From assembly GCA_009926295.1 (NCBI GenBank), contig RFPF01000232.1, positions 1-5,160 of the forward strand: a DNA stretch of 5,160 bases. The letters run 5' to 3'. Position numbers and translations under genes: made by a program. This DNA comes from Planctomycetia bacterium (lineage in GTDB: Bacteria; Planctomycetota; Planctomycetia; Pirellulales; UBA1268). The notes beneath the pieces were generated by a model. It did not search any database. It was not told where the DNA came from and saw nothing but the letters and a program-made list of their open reading frames with translations. Below are positions 1-5,032 of the stretch, piece by piece (positions within the stretch are counted from its first letter, which is position 1; each line of letters begins with the position of its first letter).

Positions 1-265
1 GGACCGCAAGGAACTGTCGGCGATCGTGCTCGAACTCCTCGAAAAGGAGACGGGTGAATCCTACCCGACGCTCGAAGACTCGACTTCGCTTCGCGAGGGG
101 CTGAACCTCGACTCCCTCGACATGGCTGGGCTGGTCCTCCACATCGAGAGCCGTTTCGGCATCCAGATCGAGACGGAACTCCTCGAGGGGATCGCCACCG
201 TGGGCGACCTGCTCACGATGCTCCAGGCCAAGATCGCCGCGAAGGCCGGCAAGCAGGCCGCCTGA
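1..265 (+). CDS. Acyl carrier protein, 5' end at window edge
   Basis: This small protein carries growing acyl chains on a 4'-phosphopantetheine arm for the ketosynthases encoded just downstream. The frame is open from base 2 (Asp-Arg-Lys-Glu-Leu-Ser) to the TGA at 263-265, giving 87 visible residues, the normal size of an ACP. Base 1 (g) could be the last base of an ATG lying just outside, so almost nothing is missing. An internal GTG at 26 is a poorer start because it would remove part of helix 1. The phosphopantetheine site is the DSLD motif, with the Ser codon at 113-115, at the start of the usual helix 2 (LDMAGLVLHIESRFGI). A later segment (ELLEGIATVGDLLTML) fits helices 3 and 4. The C-terminal Ala/Lys tail is unremarkable. 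The next gene begins 17 bases downstream, so the two are probably co-transcribed. The family call is secure. Whether it serves primary or secondary lipid synthesis is inferred from the neighbours. Confidence 0.9.
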   Translation, partial: DRKELSAIVLELLEKETGESYPTLEDSTSLREGLNLDSLDMAGLVLHIESRFGIQIETELLEGIATVGDLLTMLQAKIAAKAGKQAA

Positions 266-282
266 ACGGAGCCGCGGGCGCG

Positions 283-1134
283 ATGCACACGCTATCGTTC
301 GAGCGCCCCGCCGAGCCCGTCTGCGTCCTCCAGACACACGCCGTCGTCGAAGTGCCGCTCTCGGAAATCCGCGCCCTGCGCGATGCGCCCGTGCCGGCCG
401 GCGCCCCGGCCCTGCCGCCGCGTTTCCTGCGCCACTGCGACGAGCACACCGTCGTCGGCGTGCGGGCCGTGCTCGAGGCGCTCGCCGGCCGGGAGCCGCC
501 GCCGTCGCTTGCCCGTGACGGCGTGATCGCCGCCCCGCGGCTCGCGGGCCGGATCACCGCCGCCCAGACGCTCGCCCAGGTTGCGACGGCCGGCGGCGTC
601 GCCGTCTCGCCGCACGTCGTCCCGCAGTGCTCGCTCCACGCGCTCGCCAGCGCCGTGAGCGTGGCGCTGGGCATGCACGGATTGAATCTGGGCACGAGCG
701 GCGGGCCCGAGGCGCTTTCCGAGGGGCTCTTCGCCGCACTCTCGCTCGTGCCGACGGCTGGCTGCGACCGGATCTGGCTCGTGCTGACGGAGTGGGACGA
801 GGAGCCCGTGCTCGATGCATCCGGCCACCCGACGAACGATCCCCTCTGCCGCGCGCTCGCCTTCGCGCTCGCGCCGTACGCGGGTGCGGAGCCCGCGGGC
901 CTCACGTTCACACTGCGAGCCGGCGAGCAGCGGGCCGTCGCGGCGCAGGACGGCGATTCACGCGTGGCCACCGGCTCCGGCCTCGCCACGTTCGCCGCGG
1001 CGCTCGGGCTCTGTGCGGCCGGCGGCGTCATCGCATCCTGGTCGCACGTCTGCCCGTGGGGCACCGAGATCCGGATCGCGGCGCCGGCCGTGGCCAACGG
1101 GGCGTTCCGCGCCACCCTGCGGGAGGCGGCGTGA
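283..1134 (+). CDS. Ketosynthase-like protein without active-site Cys (chain-length-factor type)
   Basis: This 283-residue protein has a thiolase-fold look but is much shorter than a ketosynthase (about 400). The recognisable part is residues 109-170: an SPHVVPQCSLHALASAVSVA helix, then an MHGLNLGTSGGPEALSEGL turn, then helix and strand (FAALSLVPTAGCDRIWLVLTE). This matches the nucleophile-elbow region of beta-ketoacyl synthases, but Gly/Thr/Ser (137-140) stand where the catalytic Cys should be. No NAHGT-like or NSFGFGG motif follows, so it should not condense acyl chains by itself. Such proteins (Ketoacyl-synt_2/chain-length-factor type) usually pair with an active ketosynthase and shape product length. 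The adjacent gene, overlapping by one base, encodes such an enzyme, which supports that role. The start is the ATG at 283, with GGAG at 268-271. I rate the KS-like fold likely and the chain-length role an inference. Confidence 0.75.
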   Translation: MHTLSFERPAEPVCVLQTHAVVEVPLSEIRALRDAPVPAGAPALPPRFLRHCDEHTVVGVRAVLEALAGREPPPSLARDGVIAAPRLAGRITAAQTLAQVATAGGVAVSPHVVPQCSLHALASAVSVALGMHGLNLGTSGGPEALSEGLFAALSLVPTAGCDRIWLVLTEWDEEPVLDASGHPTNDPLCRALAFALAPYAGAEPAGLTFTLRAGEQRAVAAQDGDSRVATGSGLATFAAALGLCAAGGVIASWSHVCPWGTEIRIAAPAVANGAFRATLREAA

Positions 1135-2360
1135 TGAGCATCATGGCCGCGCCGGGAAAACCCGTGGCGATCACCGGCCTCGGCGTCGTCTCGCCGCTCG
1201 GCTCGTCGTTCGCCGACGTGGCCGACAGCCTGCTCGCAGGGCGTTCGGGCATCCGGGAGATCGCCGCCGCGAGCGGCGCCCGCGAGGCCCGGCAGTTCGC
1301 CGGTCCGGTCACATCGATCCCGATTCCCGGGGGCTCGGCGGTCGACGAGTTCGCCGCGCTCGACCGCCTCGAGCAGCTGTGTCTCTCGCCGGCGGCGCTC
1401 GCGCTGGCCGATGCCGGGCTGGTGGGCTCGGTAGCGCCCGAGCGGATCGGTCTCGTGCTCGGTGTCGGGGCCGAGCAGCTCAAGACCTGGGAGCTCGATT
1501 TCCTGGCTGGTGGCACGCGGGTGCTCGAGCCGCGGCGCGACGAGGCGCTCGTGCAGCGGATGGCGCGGCGGCTCGGCATCGCGGGTCCTGCCGTCACGGT
1601 CGCCGCGGCCTGTGCATCGAGCGGCTATGCGATCGCCCTCGGCCGCGCGTGGCTCGCCGCTGGCCGGGTCGATGCCTGTCTCGTGGGCGGTTGCGACATC
1701 CTGAGCCCGACGGCGATCGCGGCCTTCTACAACCTTCGCGCGCTCTCGCGCCGCAGTGACGACCCGGCAAAGGCCTCGCGGCCGTTCGATCGCGACCGCG
1801 ATGGCTTCGTGATGGCCGAAGGGGGTGCGTTCCTCGTGCTCGAGCGCGAGTCGGCGCCGGGGCGTGGCACCGGAACCATCTACGGCATGGTCGCGGGAGT
1901 CGGCATGTCGAGCGACGCCCACCACATGGTCACGCCCTGCAGCGATCCAGGGCAGGCGACGCGGGCGATCGGGCTCGCGCTCGCCGACGCCGGCATCAGG
2001 CCGGCCGACGTGGACTACGTCAACGCGCACGCCGCCGGCACGCCCGTGGGCGATGCAGCCGAGGCGGGGGCGATCCGGCAGGCGTTCGGTTCGGCCGCCG
2101 TCGCGATCCCGGTGAGCTCGACGAAGAGCATGTCGGGGCATCTCGTGAGCGGAGCCGCCGCGTTCGAGGCCGTCGCCTGCCTGGCGGCGATCCATCGCCA
2201 GGCCGTTCCGCCGACCATCAACCTCGATGCCGTCGATCCGGCGTGTGCGCTCGACCACGTGCCGCACACGGCCCGGCCGCATCGCGTGCGCGTCACCGCG
2301 AGCAATTCGTTCGGCTTCGGAGGTGCGAACCTGTGCCTCGTGATCCGCCAGGCCGCCTGA
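1134..2360 (+). CDS. Beta-ketoacyl-ACP synthase, FabF-type (KAS II-like)
   Basis: This 408-residue condensing enzyme would catalyse decarboxylative Claisen condensation of malonyl-ACP with an acyl chain. The N-terminus has the family signature PVAITGLGVVSPLGSS (10-25). The nucleophile is Cys160 in AAACASSGYAIA. The catalytic histidines are His299 (NAHAAGTPVGD) and His336 (SSTKSMSGHLVSGAAA), with the conserved Lys331 between them. The C-terminal glycine loop is NSFGFGGAN (391-399). Length and motif order are complete. The His299 motif reads NAHAAGTP where FabF has NAHGTSTP, a mild divergence that suggests a pathway paralogue rather than the housekeeping FabF. The start is the ATG at 1134, overlapping the previous TGA by one base, with GGGAGG at 1121-1126 seven bases before it. 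This indicates translational coupling with the KS-like partner. A GTG at 1131 or ATG at 1143 are less likely starts. The product is unknown because the rest of the operon lies outside the window. Confidence 0.92.
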   Translation: MSIMAAPGKPVAITGLGVVSPLGSSFADVADSLLAGRSGIREIAAASGAREARQFAGPVTSIPIPGGSAVDEFAALDRLEQLCLSPAALALADAGLVGSVAPERIGLVLGVGAEQLKTWELDFLAGGTRVLEPRRDEALVQRMARRLGIAGPAVTVAAACASSGYAIALGRAWLAAGRVDACLVGGCDILSPTAIAAFYNLRALSRRSDDPAKASRPFDRDRDGFVMAEGGAFLVLERESAPGRGTGTIYGMVAGVGMSSDAHHMVTPCSDPGQATRAIGLALADAGIRPADVDYVNAHAAGTPVGDAAEAGAIRQAFGSAAVAIPVSSTKSMSGHLVSGAAAFEAVACLAAIHRQAVPPTINLDAVDPACALDHVPHTARPHRVRVTASNSFGFGGANLCLVIRQAA

Positions 2361-2368
2361 CCGTTTTT

Positions 2369-2394
2369 GTTTTCACCGACCAACCGTTTTCACC
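2369..2394. repeat. Short direct repeat GTTTTCACC x2 upstream of the DUF4254 gene
   Basis: The nonamer GTTTTCACC occurs at 2369-2377 and again at 2386-2394, a 17-base period. It lies in the only T-rich stretch between the ketosynthase stop and the DUF4254 start. It could be a tandem binding site or chance in a low-complexity stretch. No convincing promoter hexamers are visible around it. Confidence 0.3.
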
Positions 2395-2413
2395 CTTTCC
2401 GGAGACCCGAGCG

Positions 2414-3049
2414 ATGCCCACATCCACCGCCCCGATGACCACCGCCGCGATCGACGCCCTCCTCGAGCGGCTCGTCGCCCACTGGCACGAGGTGGACCCG
2501 GCCCACGCCGAGACGGGGCTCGCAGGCAAGGTCTGCGATCTGCACCGGTTCAACTTCCTCCTCTGGCACGAGGAAGACATCGCCCGTTCGCCCGAGGTCA
2601 CCGACGCCAGGATCGCTCAGGTGAAGCGGGCGATCGACAAGTACAACCAGGCCCGCAACGACGCGATCGAGAAGGTCGACGATTTCCTGATCGAGGAGCT
2701 TGCCCGGCGCGGCGTCGAGGCGGGTCCGAACGCCCCGGCCGCCACCGAGACGCCCGGCGCCGCGATCGACCGGCTGTCGATTTTGGAACTCCGCCGCTTC
2801 CACATGCTCGAGCAGATCGAGCGGGCCGACGCGACTCCAGAGCACCGCGAGAAGGCGGCCGCGCGGATGGTGGTGCTCGACACGCAGCGGAAGCATCTCA
2901 TCGAGGCCCTCGACCGCCTGCTCGGCGAGATCTTTGCAGGCCAGCGTCCGCTGCGCGTGTTCCGCCAGATGAAGATGTACAACGACCCGACGATGAATCC
3001 GTATCTCTACAAGGCCCAGCAGGGACAGCCCGGCACGAAGGCCGCCTAG
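2414..3049 (+). CDS. DUF4254 domain-containing protein
   Basis: This is a 211-residue, mostly helical, charged cytoplasmic protein without a signal peptide or membrane segment. It matches my memory of the DUF4254 family, known from Bacteroidetes and Planctomycetes and often placed near cell-envelope glycosyltransferase genes; its biochemical function is not established. Recognisable blocks are FNFLLWHEEDIAR (46-58), AIDKYNQARNDAIEKVDDFL (73-92), IDRLSILELRRFHM (118-131), RMVVLDTQRKHL (151-162) and FRQMKMYNDPTMNPYLY (183-199). A Gly/Pro/Ala-rich linker (100-117) separates two helical halves. The start is the ATG at 2414, with GGAG at 2401-2404. The frame is open further upstream, but an earlier start would run into the ketosynthase gene and has no family similarity. 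It lies 53 bases after the ketosynthase, so it may be a separate unit or read-through from it. The family call is fairly sure; no function is claimed. Confidence 0.85.
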   Translation: MPTSTAPMTTAAIDALLERLVAHWHEVDPAHAETGLAGKVCDLHRFNFLLWHEEDIARSPEVTDARIAQVKRAIDKYNQARNDAIEKVDDFLIEELARRGVEAGPNAPAATETPGAAIDRLSILELRRFHMLEQIERADATPEHREKAAARMVVLDTQRKHLIEALDRLLGEIFAGQRPLRVFRQMKMYNDPTMNPYLYKAQQGQPGTKAA

Positions 3050-3053
3050 CCGT

Positions 3054-3143
3054 CTGCGGCCGCCCGGAATGTCCTGGCCACTTTGTTCGCGGACCTGCGA
3101 CCGGCAGATCGGGGCGTGTATGATTGTTGCGAGGCGGCCGCAG
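3054..3143. repeat. 11-bp inverted repeat flanking the tRNA promoter region
   Basis: CTGCGGCCGCC at 3054-3064 is the exact reverse complement of GGCGGCCGCAG at 3133-3143. The left arm follows the DUF4254 stop by five bases, and the right arm lies between the proposed tRNA promoter and the tRNA. A transcript reading through from DUF4254 could fold over the whole interval. Part of the match is the self-palindromic GCGGCCGC core, so chance in GC-rich DNA is possible. Confidence 0.3.
3095..3124 (+). promoter_or_regulatory. Probable promoter of the tRNA-Arg gene
   Basis: TATGAT at 3119-3124 matches the -10 consensus in five of six positions. It stands out against GC-rich surroundings, and the tRNA begins 27 bases later. 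The best -35 candidate is CTGCGA (3095-3100) at 18-base spacing, a weak match. Transcription would start near 3131 with a leader of about 20 bases for RNase P removal. Confidence 0.4.
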
Positions 3144-3150
3144 GCCCCGC

Positions 3151-3223
3151 GCCCCCGTAGCTCAGTGGATAGAGCGACGGTTTCCTAAACCGTAGGTCAC
3201 AGGTTCGATCCCTGTCGGGGGTA
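3151..3223 (+). tRNA. tRNA-Arg, anticodon CCT
   Basis: This is a complete 73-base cloverleaf. The acceptor stem is 3151-3157 with 3216-3222. The D stem GCTC/GAGC is 3160-3163 with 3172-3175. The anticodon stem ACGGT/ACCGT is 3177-3181 with 3189-3193, and the loop TTCCTAA carries CCT at 3184-3186, reading AGG. The variable region is five bases. The T stem ACAGG/CCTGT encloses TTCGATC (3204-3210). The discriminator base is A3223, and the D loop has the GGA typical of tRNA-Arg. All stems pair by Watson-Crick rules except a G1-U72 wobble at the tip of the acceptor. CCA is not encoded (CTG follows), so it must be added after transcription. No duplicate of its 3' end is seen in this window, so there is no sign of an inserted element. 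Confidence 0.96.
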
Positions 3224-3257
3224 CTGCGACGTGTGCGCCGGGCGAAAGTGCTCGCCG

Positions 3258-3290
3258 AAAAAAAGCTGCCGCCCCTCGCGGGGCGGCAGC
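3258..3290 (-). terminator. Intrinsic terminator, - strand
   Basis: A perfect 11-bp stem (GCTGCCGCCCC at 3265-3275, GGGGCGGCAGC at 3280-3290) with a four-base loop is flanked on its left by seven A residues (3258-3264). Read on the - strand this is a GC-rich hairpin followed by seven U, the classic Rho-independent form. On the + strand no T tract follows, so it is oriented for a leftward transcript and not for the tRNA. It marks the 3' end of the small - strand unit described next. Confidence 0.85.
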
Positions 3291-3341
3291 CGTAGGAACC
3301 ATTTGGTGGGCTGCATCAACGGCAGGCCCGTCGACTCGCCG

Positions 3342-3377
3342 CTATCGGCGCAGCCCTCCTGTACAGTCTTGCGTCAC
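3342..3377 (-). CDS. Possible 11-codon small ORF with very strong ribosome binding site
   Basis: GTG at 3377-3375 opens a frame reading VTQDCTGGLRR and closes at TAG (3344-3342). GGAGG (3389-3385) precedes it by an ideal seven bases, and the surrounding GAAAGGAGGTG (3393-3383) is fully complementary to the usual bacterial 16S 3' end. The first half of that site is locked in a 16-base palindrome, so access could be regulated. The stop codon sits in the AUAG loop of a hairpin in the downstream three-way junction. I recognise no peptide family. It may be a leader peptide, or the site may bind ribosomes without making a product. The peptide itself is unproven. Confidence 0.25.
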   Translation of the reverse strand: MTQDCTGGLRR

Positions 3378-3402
3378 TAGACCACCTCCTTTCGCGAAAG
3401 GA
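3376..3402 (-). promoter_or_regulatory. Extended Shine-Dalgarno overlapped by a 16-base palindrome
   Basis: On the - strand GAAAGGAGGTG (3393-3383) gives 11 uninterrupted Watson-Crick pairs with the standard 16S 3' tail. Allowing G-U pairs, the match can run to 3376. TCCTTTCGCGAAAGGA (3402-3387) can fold as a six-pair stem with a CGCG loop, hiding the AAAGGA half of the site behind a UCCUUU sequence that resembles the 16S tail. This is the layout of a self-sequestering ribosome binding site. Confidence 0.5.
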
Positions 3403-3479
3403 ATCCCAGCCGTCGCGATCACTGCGAGATCGCCGCCAGGCGGTTATCTCCCCGGCCGTCACCGGGGAACGACACGAGG

Positions 3480-3485
3480 ATTATA
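3480..3485 (-). promoter_or_regulatory. Perfect -10 box (TATAAT) for the small - strand unit
   Basis: TATAAT on the - strand at 3485-3480 overlaps the stop codon of the upstream membrane-protein gene. A perfect hexamer is notable in GC-rich DNA, and it faces the hairpin-rich, terminator-ended interval. No acceptable -35 hexamer is seen at 16-18 bases, nor an upstream TG extension, so it is supported by the -10 alone. The start would fall near 3473. Confidence 0.4.
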
Positions 3486-3861
3486 GCCGCCAGTGCGCGT
3501 AGGCGAGACTGGCGAGGGCCACGGCGGGCATGACCCAGATCGTGGCCAGCCGCCGCCGCCTCGGGATGTTCGCAATCGACGCGAACCACACGAGGCCGAT
3601 CGCCACGGTGCAGTCGAGCACCCACTGAAAGGGCACCGGGCCCTTCGCCCCGTTCACCCAGTCCACGAGCGGCGCGACAGCCATCCGCACGGGATCGTCG
3701 GCTGGCACGCCGATGAAGCAGGCTCCGAACACCCGCAGGCCGAAGAATGCGAACGGAATCAGCCCGGCGATGAGTTCGACGCGGCGGGAGAGCTTGGGCA
3801 GTGGCGCCGCCCAGATGGCCGTCCAGATCGTCGTGAAGAGGAGCAGGCGGAACGTCTCCAT
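3481..3861 (-). CDS. Small four-helix membrane protein, unknown function
   Basis: From the ATG at 3861 this is a 126-residue integral inner-membrane protein. Hydrophobic segments lie at about residues 3-20 (FRLLLFTTIWTAIWAA), 27-51 (VELIAGLIPFAFFGLRVFGA), 80-98 (WVLDCTVAIGLVWFASIAN) and 104-122 (LATIWVMPAVALASLAYAHW). Basic loops KLSRR (23-27) and RRRR (101-104) fit cytoplasmic positions. I recognise no family and no catalytic motif. The frame is also open to a GTG at 3894, which would add 11 residues (MVARPGLHSFF). I prefer the ATG because it begins right at the first helix and the extension overlaps a palindrome, but neither start has a clear Shine-Dalgarno. It is divergent from the GlsB-like gene. 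Its stop overlaps the TATAAT box of the small RNA candidate, which could also be the tail of its mRNA. Confidence 0.65.
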   Translation of the reverse strand: METFRLLLFTTIWTAIWAAPLPKLSRRVELIAGLIPFAFFGLRVFGACFIGVPADDPVRMAVAPLVDWVNGAKGPVPFQWVLDCTVAIGLVWFASIANIPRRRRLATIWVMPAVALASLAYAHWRL

Positions 3862-3872
3862 GAAGAATGAGT

Positions 3873-3891
3873 GTAGCCCTGGCCGGGCTAC
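3873..3891. repeat. Small palindrome GTAGCCC-N5-GGGCTAC
   Basis: GTAGCCC (3873-3879) and GGGCTAC (3885-3891) form a seven-pair hairpin with a five-base loop. It sits just upstream of the preferred start of the - strand membrane protein, or within its first codons if the GTG at 3894 is used. It may be a leader hairpin or a copy of a dispersed short palindromic element. Only one copy is in the window, so this cannot be settled here. Confidence 0.4.
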
Positions 3892-3922
3892 CACCGGATC
3901 ATGGCCGGGCGCGTAGGCTCGG

Positions 3923-3931
3923 TGGTACGAT
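3923..3931 (+). promoter_or_regulatory. Possible extended -10 promoter for the GlsB-like gene
   Basis: TGGTACGAT fits the TGnTATAAT extended -10 pattern in the TG and in four of six hexamer positions. It lies 36 bases before the ATG at 3968, inside the divergent intergenic region. No -35 hexamer is visible, so support is weak. Confidence 0.3.
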
Positions 3932-3967
3932 GATGCGTGTCACTCACGTCCCCGCTGGGCTGTCGTC

Positions 3968-4216
3968 ATGGATTTCTTCTGGTTTTTGTTGATCGGGCTG
4001 GCGGCTGGCTGGCTTGCGAGCCAGATCATGAAGGGGAGCGGGTCGGGGCTCTTGGGCGACCTGATCATGGGCGTGATTGGCTCGATCCTCGGCGGGTTTT
4101 TGTTCGGCCTGCTCGGGCTGTCTGCAACCGGCCTGCTCGGCAGCCTCATCACGGCGACGGTGGGAGCGATCGTCCTGATCGCCGGCCTGCGGGCGATCAA
4201 CCGCCCGCGGATCTGA
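3968..4216 (+). CDS. GlsB/YeaQ/YmgE family small membrane protein
   Basis: This 82-residue protein has three hydrophobic, glycine-rich helices at about 3-20 (FFWFLLIGLAAGWLASQI), 28-50 (LLGDLIMGVIGSILGGFLFG) and 56-76 (LLGSLITATVGAIVLIAGL). The pattern G-x-x-A-G-W-L-A in helix 1, followed by a short GSGSG loop, LLGDLIMGVIGSILGG and a final G-A-I-V-L-I, is the hallmark of the family once called transglycosylase-associated proteins. Its members are small inner-membrane proteins linked to envelope or general stress responses; the molecular activity is unknown. Length is typical and the gene is complete. The ATG at 3968 opens directly into helix 1, with only weak GC-rich Shine-Dalgarno-like bases before it. 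It converges with the amidotransferase gene, leaving 15 bases between the stops and no visible terminator. Confidence 0.88.
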   Translation: MDFFWFLLIGLAAGWLASQIMKGSGSGLLGDLIMGVIGSILGGFLFGLLGLSATGLLGSLITATVGAIVLIAGLRAINRPRI

Positions 4217-4231
4217 GCGGCGGCAGGGCTG

Positions 4232-5032
4232 CTATCGGCCGAACACGACCGTGCCCCGCTCGATCACGAGCAGCCGTCCTGGGCGACACGCCGTCCACGG
4301 CTCGCCGTCGGTGAGCGGCCGCGAGGCGATCACGTAGCCCCGCTGGTCTGGCTCCTTCTCCTCGTCGAGATCAGCCTCCCAGTCTTCGTCCCGCAGGCTC
4401 ACGCGGCAGAAGGGTGCTTCGCGACGCGTCCATGCGAGGCCGTTGTAGCCGTCGGAGTCGTGGTAGCTGAACAGCCGACGGCCATCGGAGAAGAGCAGGT
4501 TGAGTGGGCCGAGCAAGTTGAGGTTCTGCAGGAACTCCTCCAGGGCCGCGTAGTCGGAGAGCGGGTCGGCGGCCGACGCTCCACGCTCACGGGTGGCCCG
4601 CTCGCCGCCCAGCCAGGTGAGCACGGCAAGCATCGCGAGTTCCGAGTCGGTCTGCCCCTCGGGCGTGAACCCGGGGCCAACCGTCTTCTTCAGCCGCGGC
4701 ATGTCGAGCGTGCCGTTGTGGGCAAACGTAAACGTGCCGTTGCCGAGCGGCCGGGAGAAGGGGTGCGTGTTGGCCCGGCTCACGCTGCCGCGACTGGCCG
4801 CCCGCACGTGGCCGATGAAGAGCGGCGCGCTGAGCGGGTCGCGGTCGGGGAGCGTGGCGGCTGCTTCGCTCTCCTCGGCATTGATCGGCTCCTTGTGGAT
4901 CGTGGCCTTGTTCGCGGTGATCGCGGCCAGGCCCCAGCCGTCGCGATTGCGGCGTCCGCGGTGCCGAAACCCCCGGAACGAGAGCCCGGGCGACACGGGC
5001 TTGTTGAACGCGAGCCCGAGGAGTTCACACAT
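4232..5032 (-). CDS. Class II glutamine amidotransferase, YafJ-like
   Basis: This 266-residue stand-alone Ntn-type amidotransferase domain would release ammonia from glutamine using the amino-terminal cysteine. The protein begins Met-Cys-Glu-Leu-Leu-Gly, so removal of Met exposes Cys2 as nucleophile, which also fixes the start at the ATG 5032-5030. Family motifs in order are RDGWG (30-34), GHVRAAS (74-80), NTHPF (88-92), FAHNGTLD (103-110; the Asn/Gly of the oxyanion hole), QTDSEL (127-132) and VIASRPL (234-240). An acidic stretch (214-228) precedes the last motif. There is no attached synthase, sugar isomerase or PRPP domain, so the ammonia acceptor is not evident; YafJ-type proteins have an undefined or predicted hydrolase role. 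No clear Shine-Dalgarno or promoter is visible in 5033-5160. It is transcribed towards the GlsB-like gene and does not share an operon with other genes seen here. Confidence 0.9.
   Translation of the reverse strand: MCELLGLAFNKPVSPGLSFRGFRHRGRRNRDGWGLAAITANKATIHKEPINAEESEAAATLPDRDPLSAPLFIGHVRAASRGSVSRANTHPFSRPLGNGTFTFAHNGTLDMPRLKKTVGPGFTPEGQTDSELAMLAVLTWLGGERATRERGASAADPLSDYAALEEFLQNLNLLGPLNLLFSDGRRLFSYHDSDGYNGLAWTRREAPFCRVSLRDEDWEADLDEEKEPDQRGYVIASRPLTDGEPWTACRPGRLLVIERGTVVFGR

Larger units (their letters stand above)
3258..3473 (-). ncRNA. Candidate structured small RNA, about 215 nt
   Basis: The interval between a perfect -10 box (3480-3485) and a strong terminator, both on the - strand, is rich in potential helices. 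In transcript order: TCCCCGG/CCGGGGA (3468-3462 with 3455-3449, six-base loop); GATC-containing hairpin (3433-3428 with 3420-3415); the TCCTTTCGCGAAAGGA palindrome (3402-3387); and a three-way junction closed by GGGCTGC/GCAGCCC (3356-3350 with 3314-3308). That junction encloses GCCG/CGGC (3349-3346 with 3341-3338) and ACGG/CCGT (3331-3328 with 3322-3319). The terminator follows. I do not recognise it as tmRNA, 6S, RNase P, SRP RNA or a known riboswitch class. It could be a small regulatory RNA, a leader/attenuator for the 11-codon frame inside it, or the 3' untranslated end of the membrane-protein mRNA. The helices were found by eye and no folding energy or conservation was computed. Confidence 0.45.

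Noticed and set aside
627..1133. Upstream extension of the ketosynthase frame to a start at 627
   Set aside because: The extra part is Arg-rich, out of frame with the KS-like gene that truly occupies this stretch, and unlike any ketosynthase N-terminus. The ATG at 1134 has a good Shine-Dalgarno and the canonical family start.
213..2282. A 689-codon open frame on the - strand across the KS-like and ketosynthase genes
   Set aside because: It is antisense to two genes with clear or plausible family similarity. Its translation is low-complexity and rich in Arg/Ala/Gly/Asp with no recognisable domain. Long antisense frames are expected where third positions are almost always G or C.
3204..3223. 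tRNA 3' end as an attachment site for an integrated element
   Set aside because: No second copy of the tRNA 3' end and no integrase gene is present in the window.
3241..3256. GGCGA-N6-TCGCC hairpin after the tRNA as a + strand terminator
   Set aside because: Only five pairs, followed by GAAAAAAAG rather than a T tract. It may stall transcription weakly but does not meet terminator criteria.
3376..3394. + strand resemblance to the 16S rRNA 3' end (ACCACCTCCTTTC)
   Set aside because: The sequence further upstream shows no helix 44/45-like or other 16S sequence, so an rRNA remnant is unlikely. The - strand reading as a Shine-Dalgarno explains it better.
3937..4314. A 125-codon + frame overlapping the GlsB-like gene
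   Set aside because: It overlaps in another frame a gene with clear membrane-protein family features. Its own translation is Arg/Gly/Pro-rich without family likeness.
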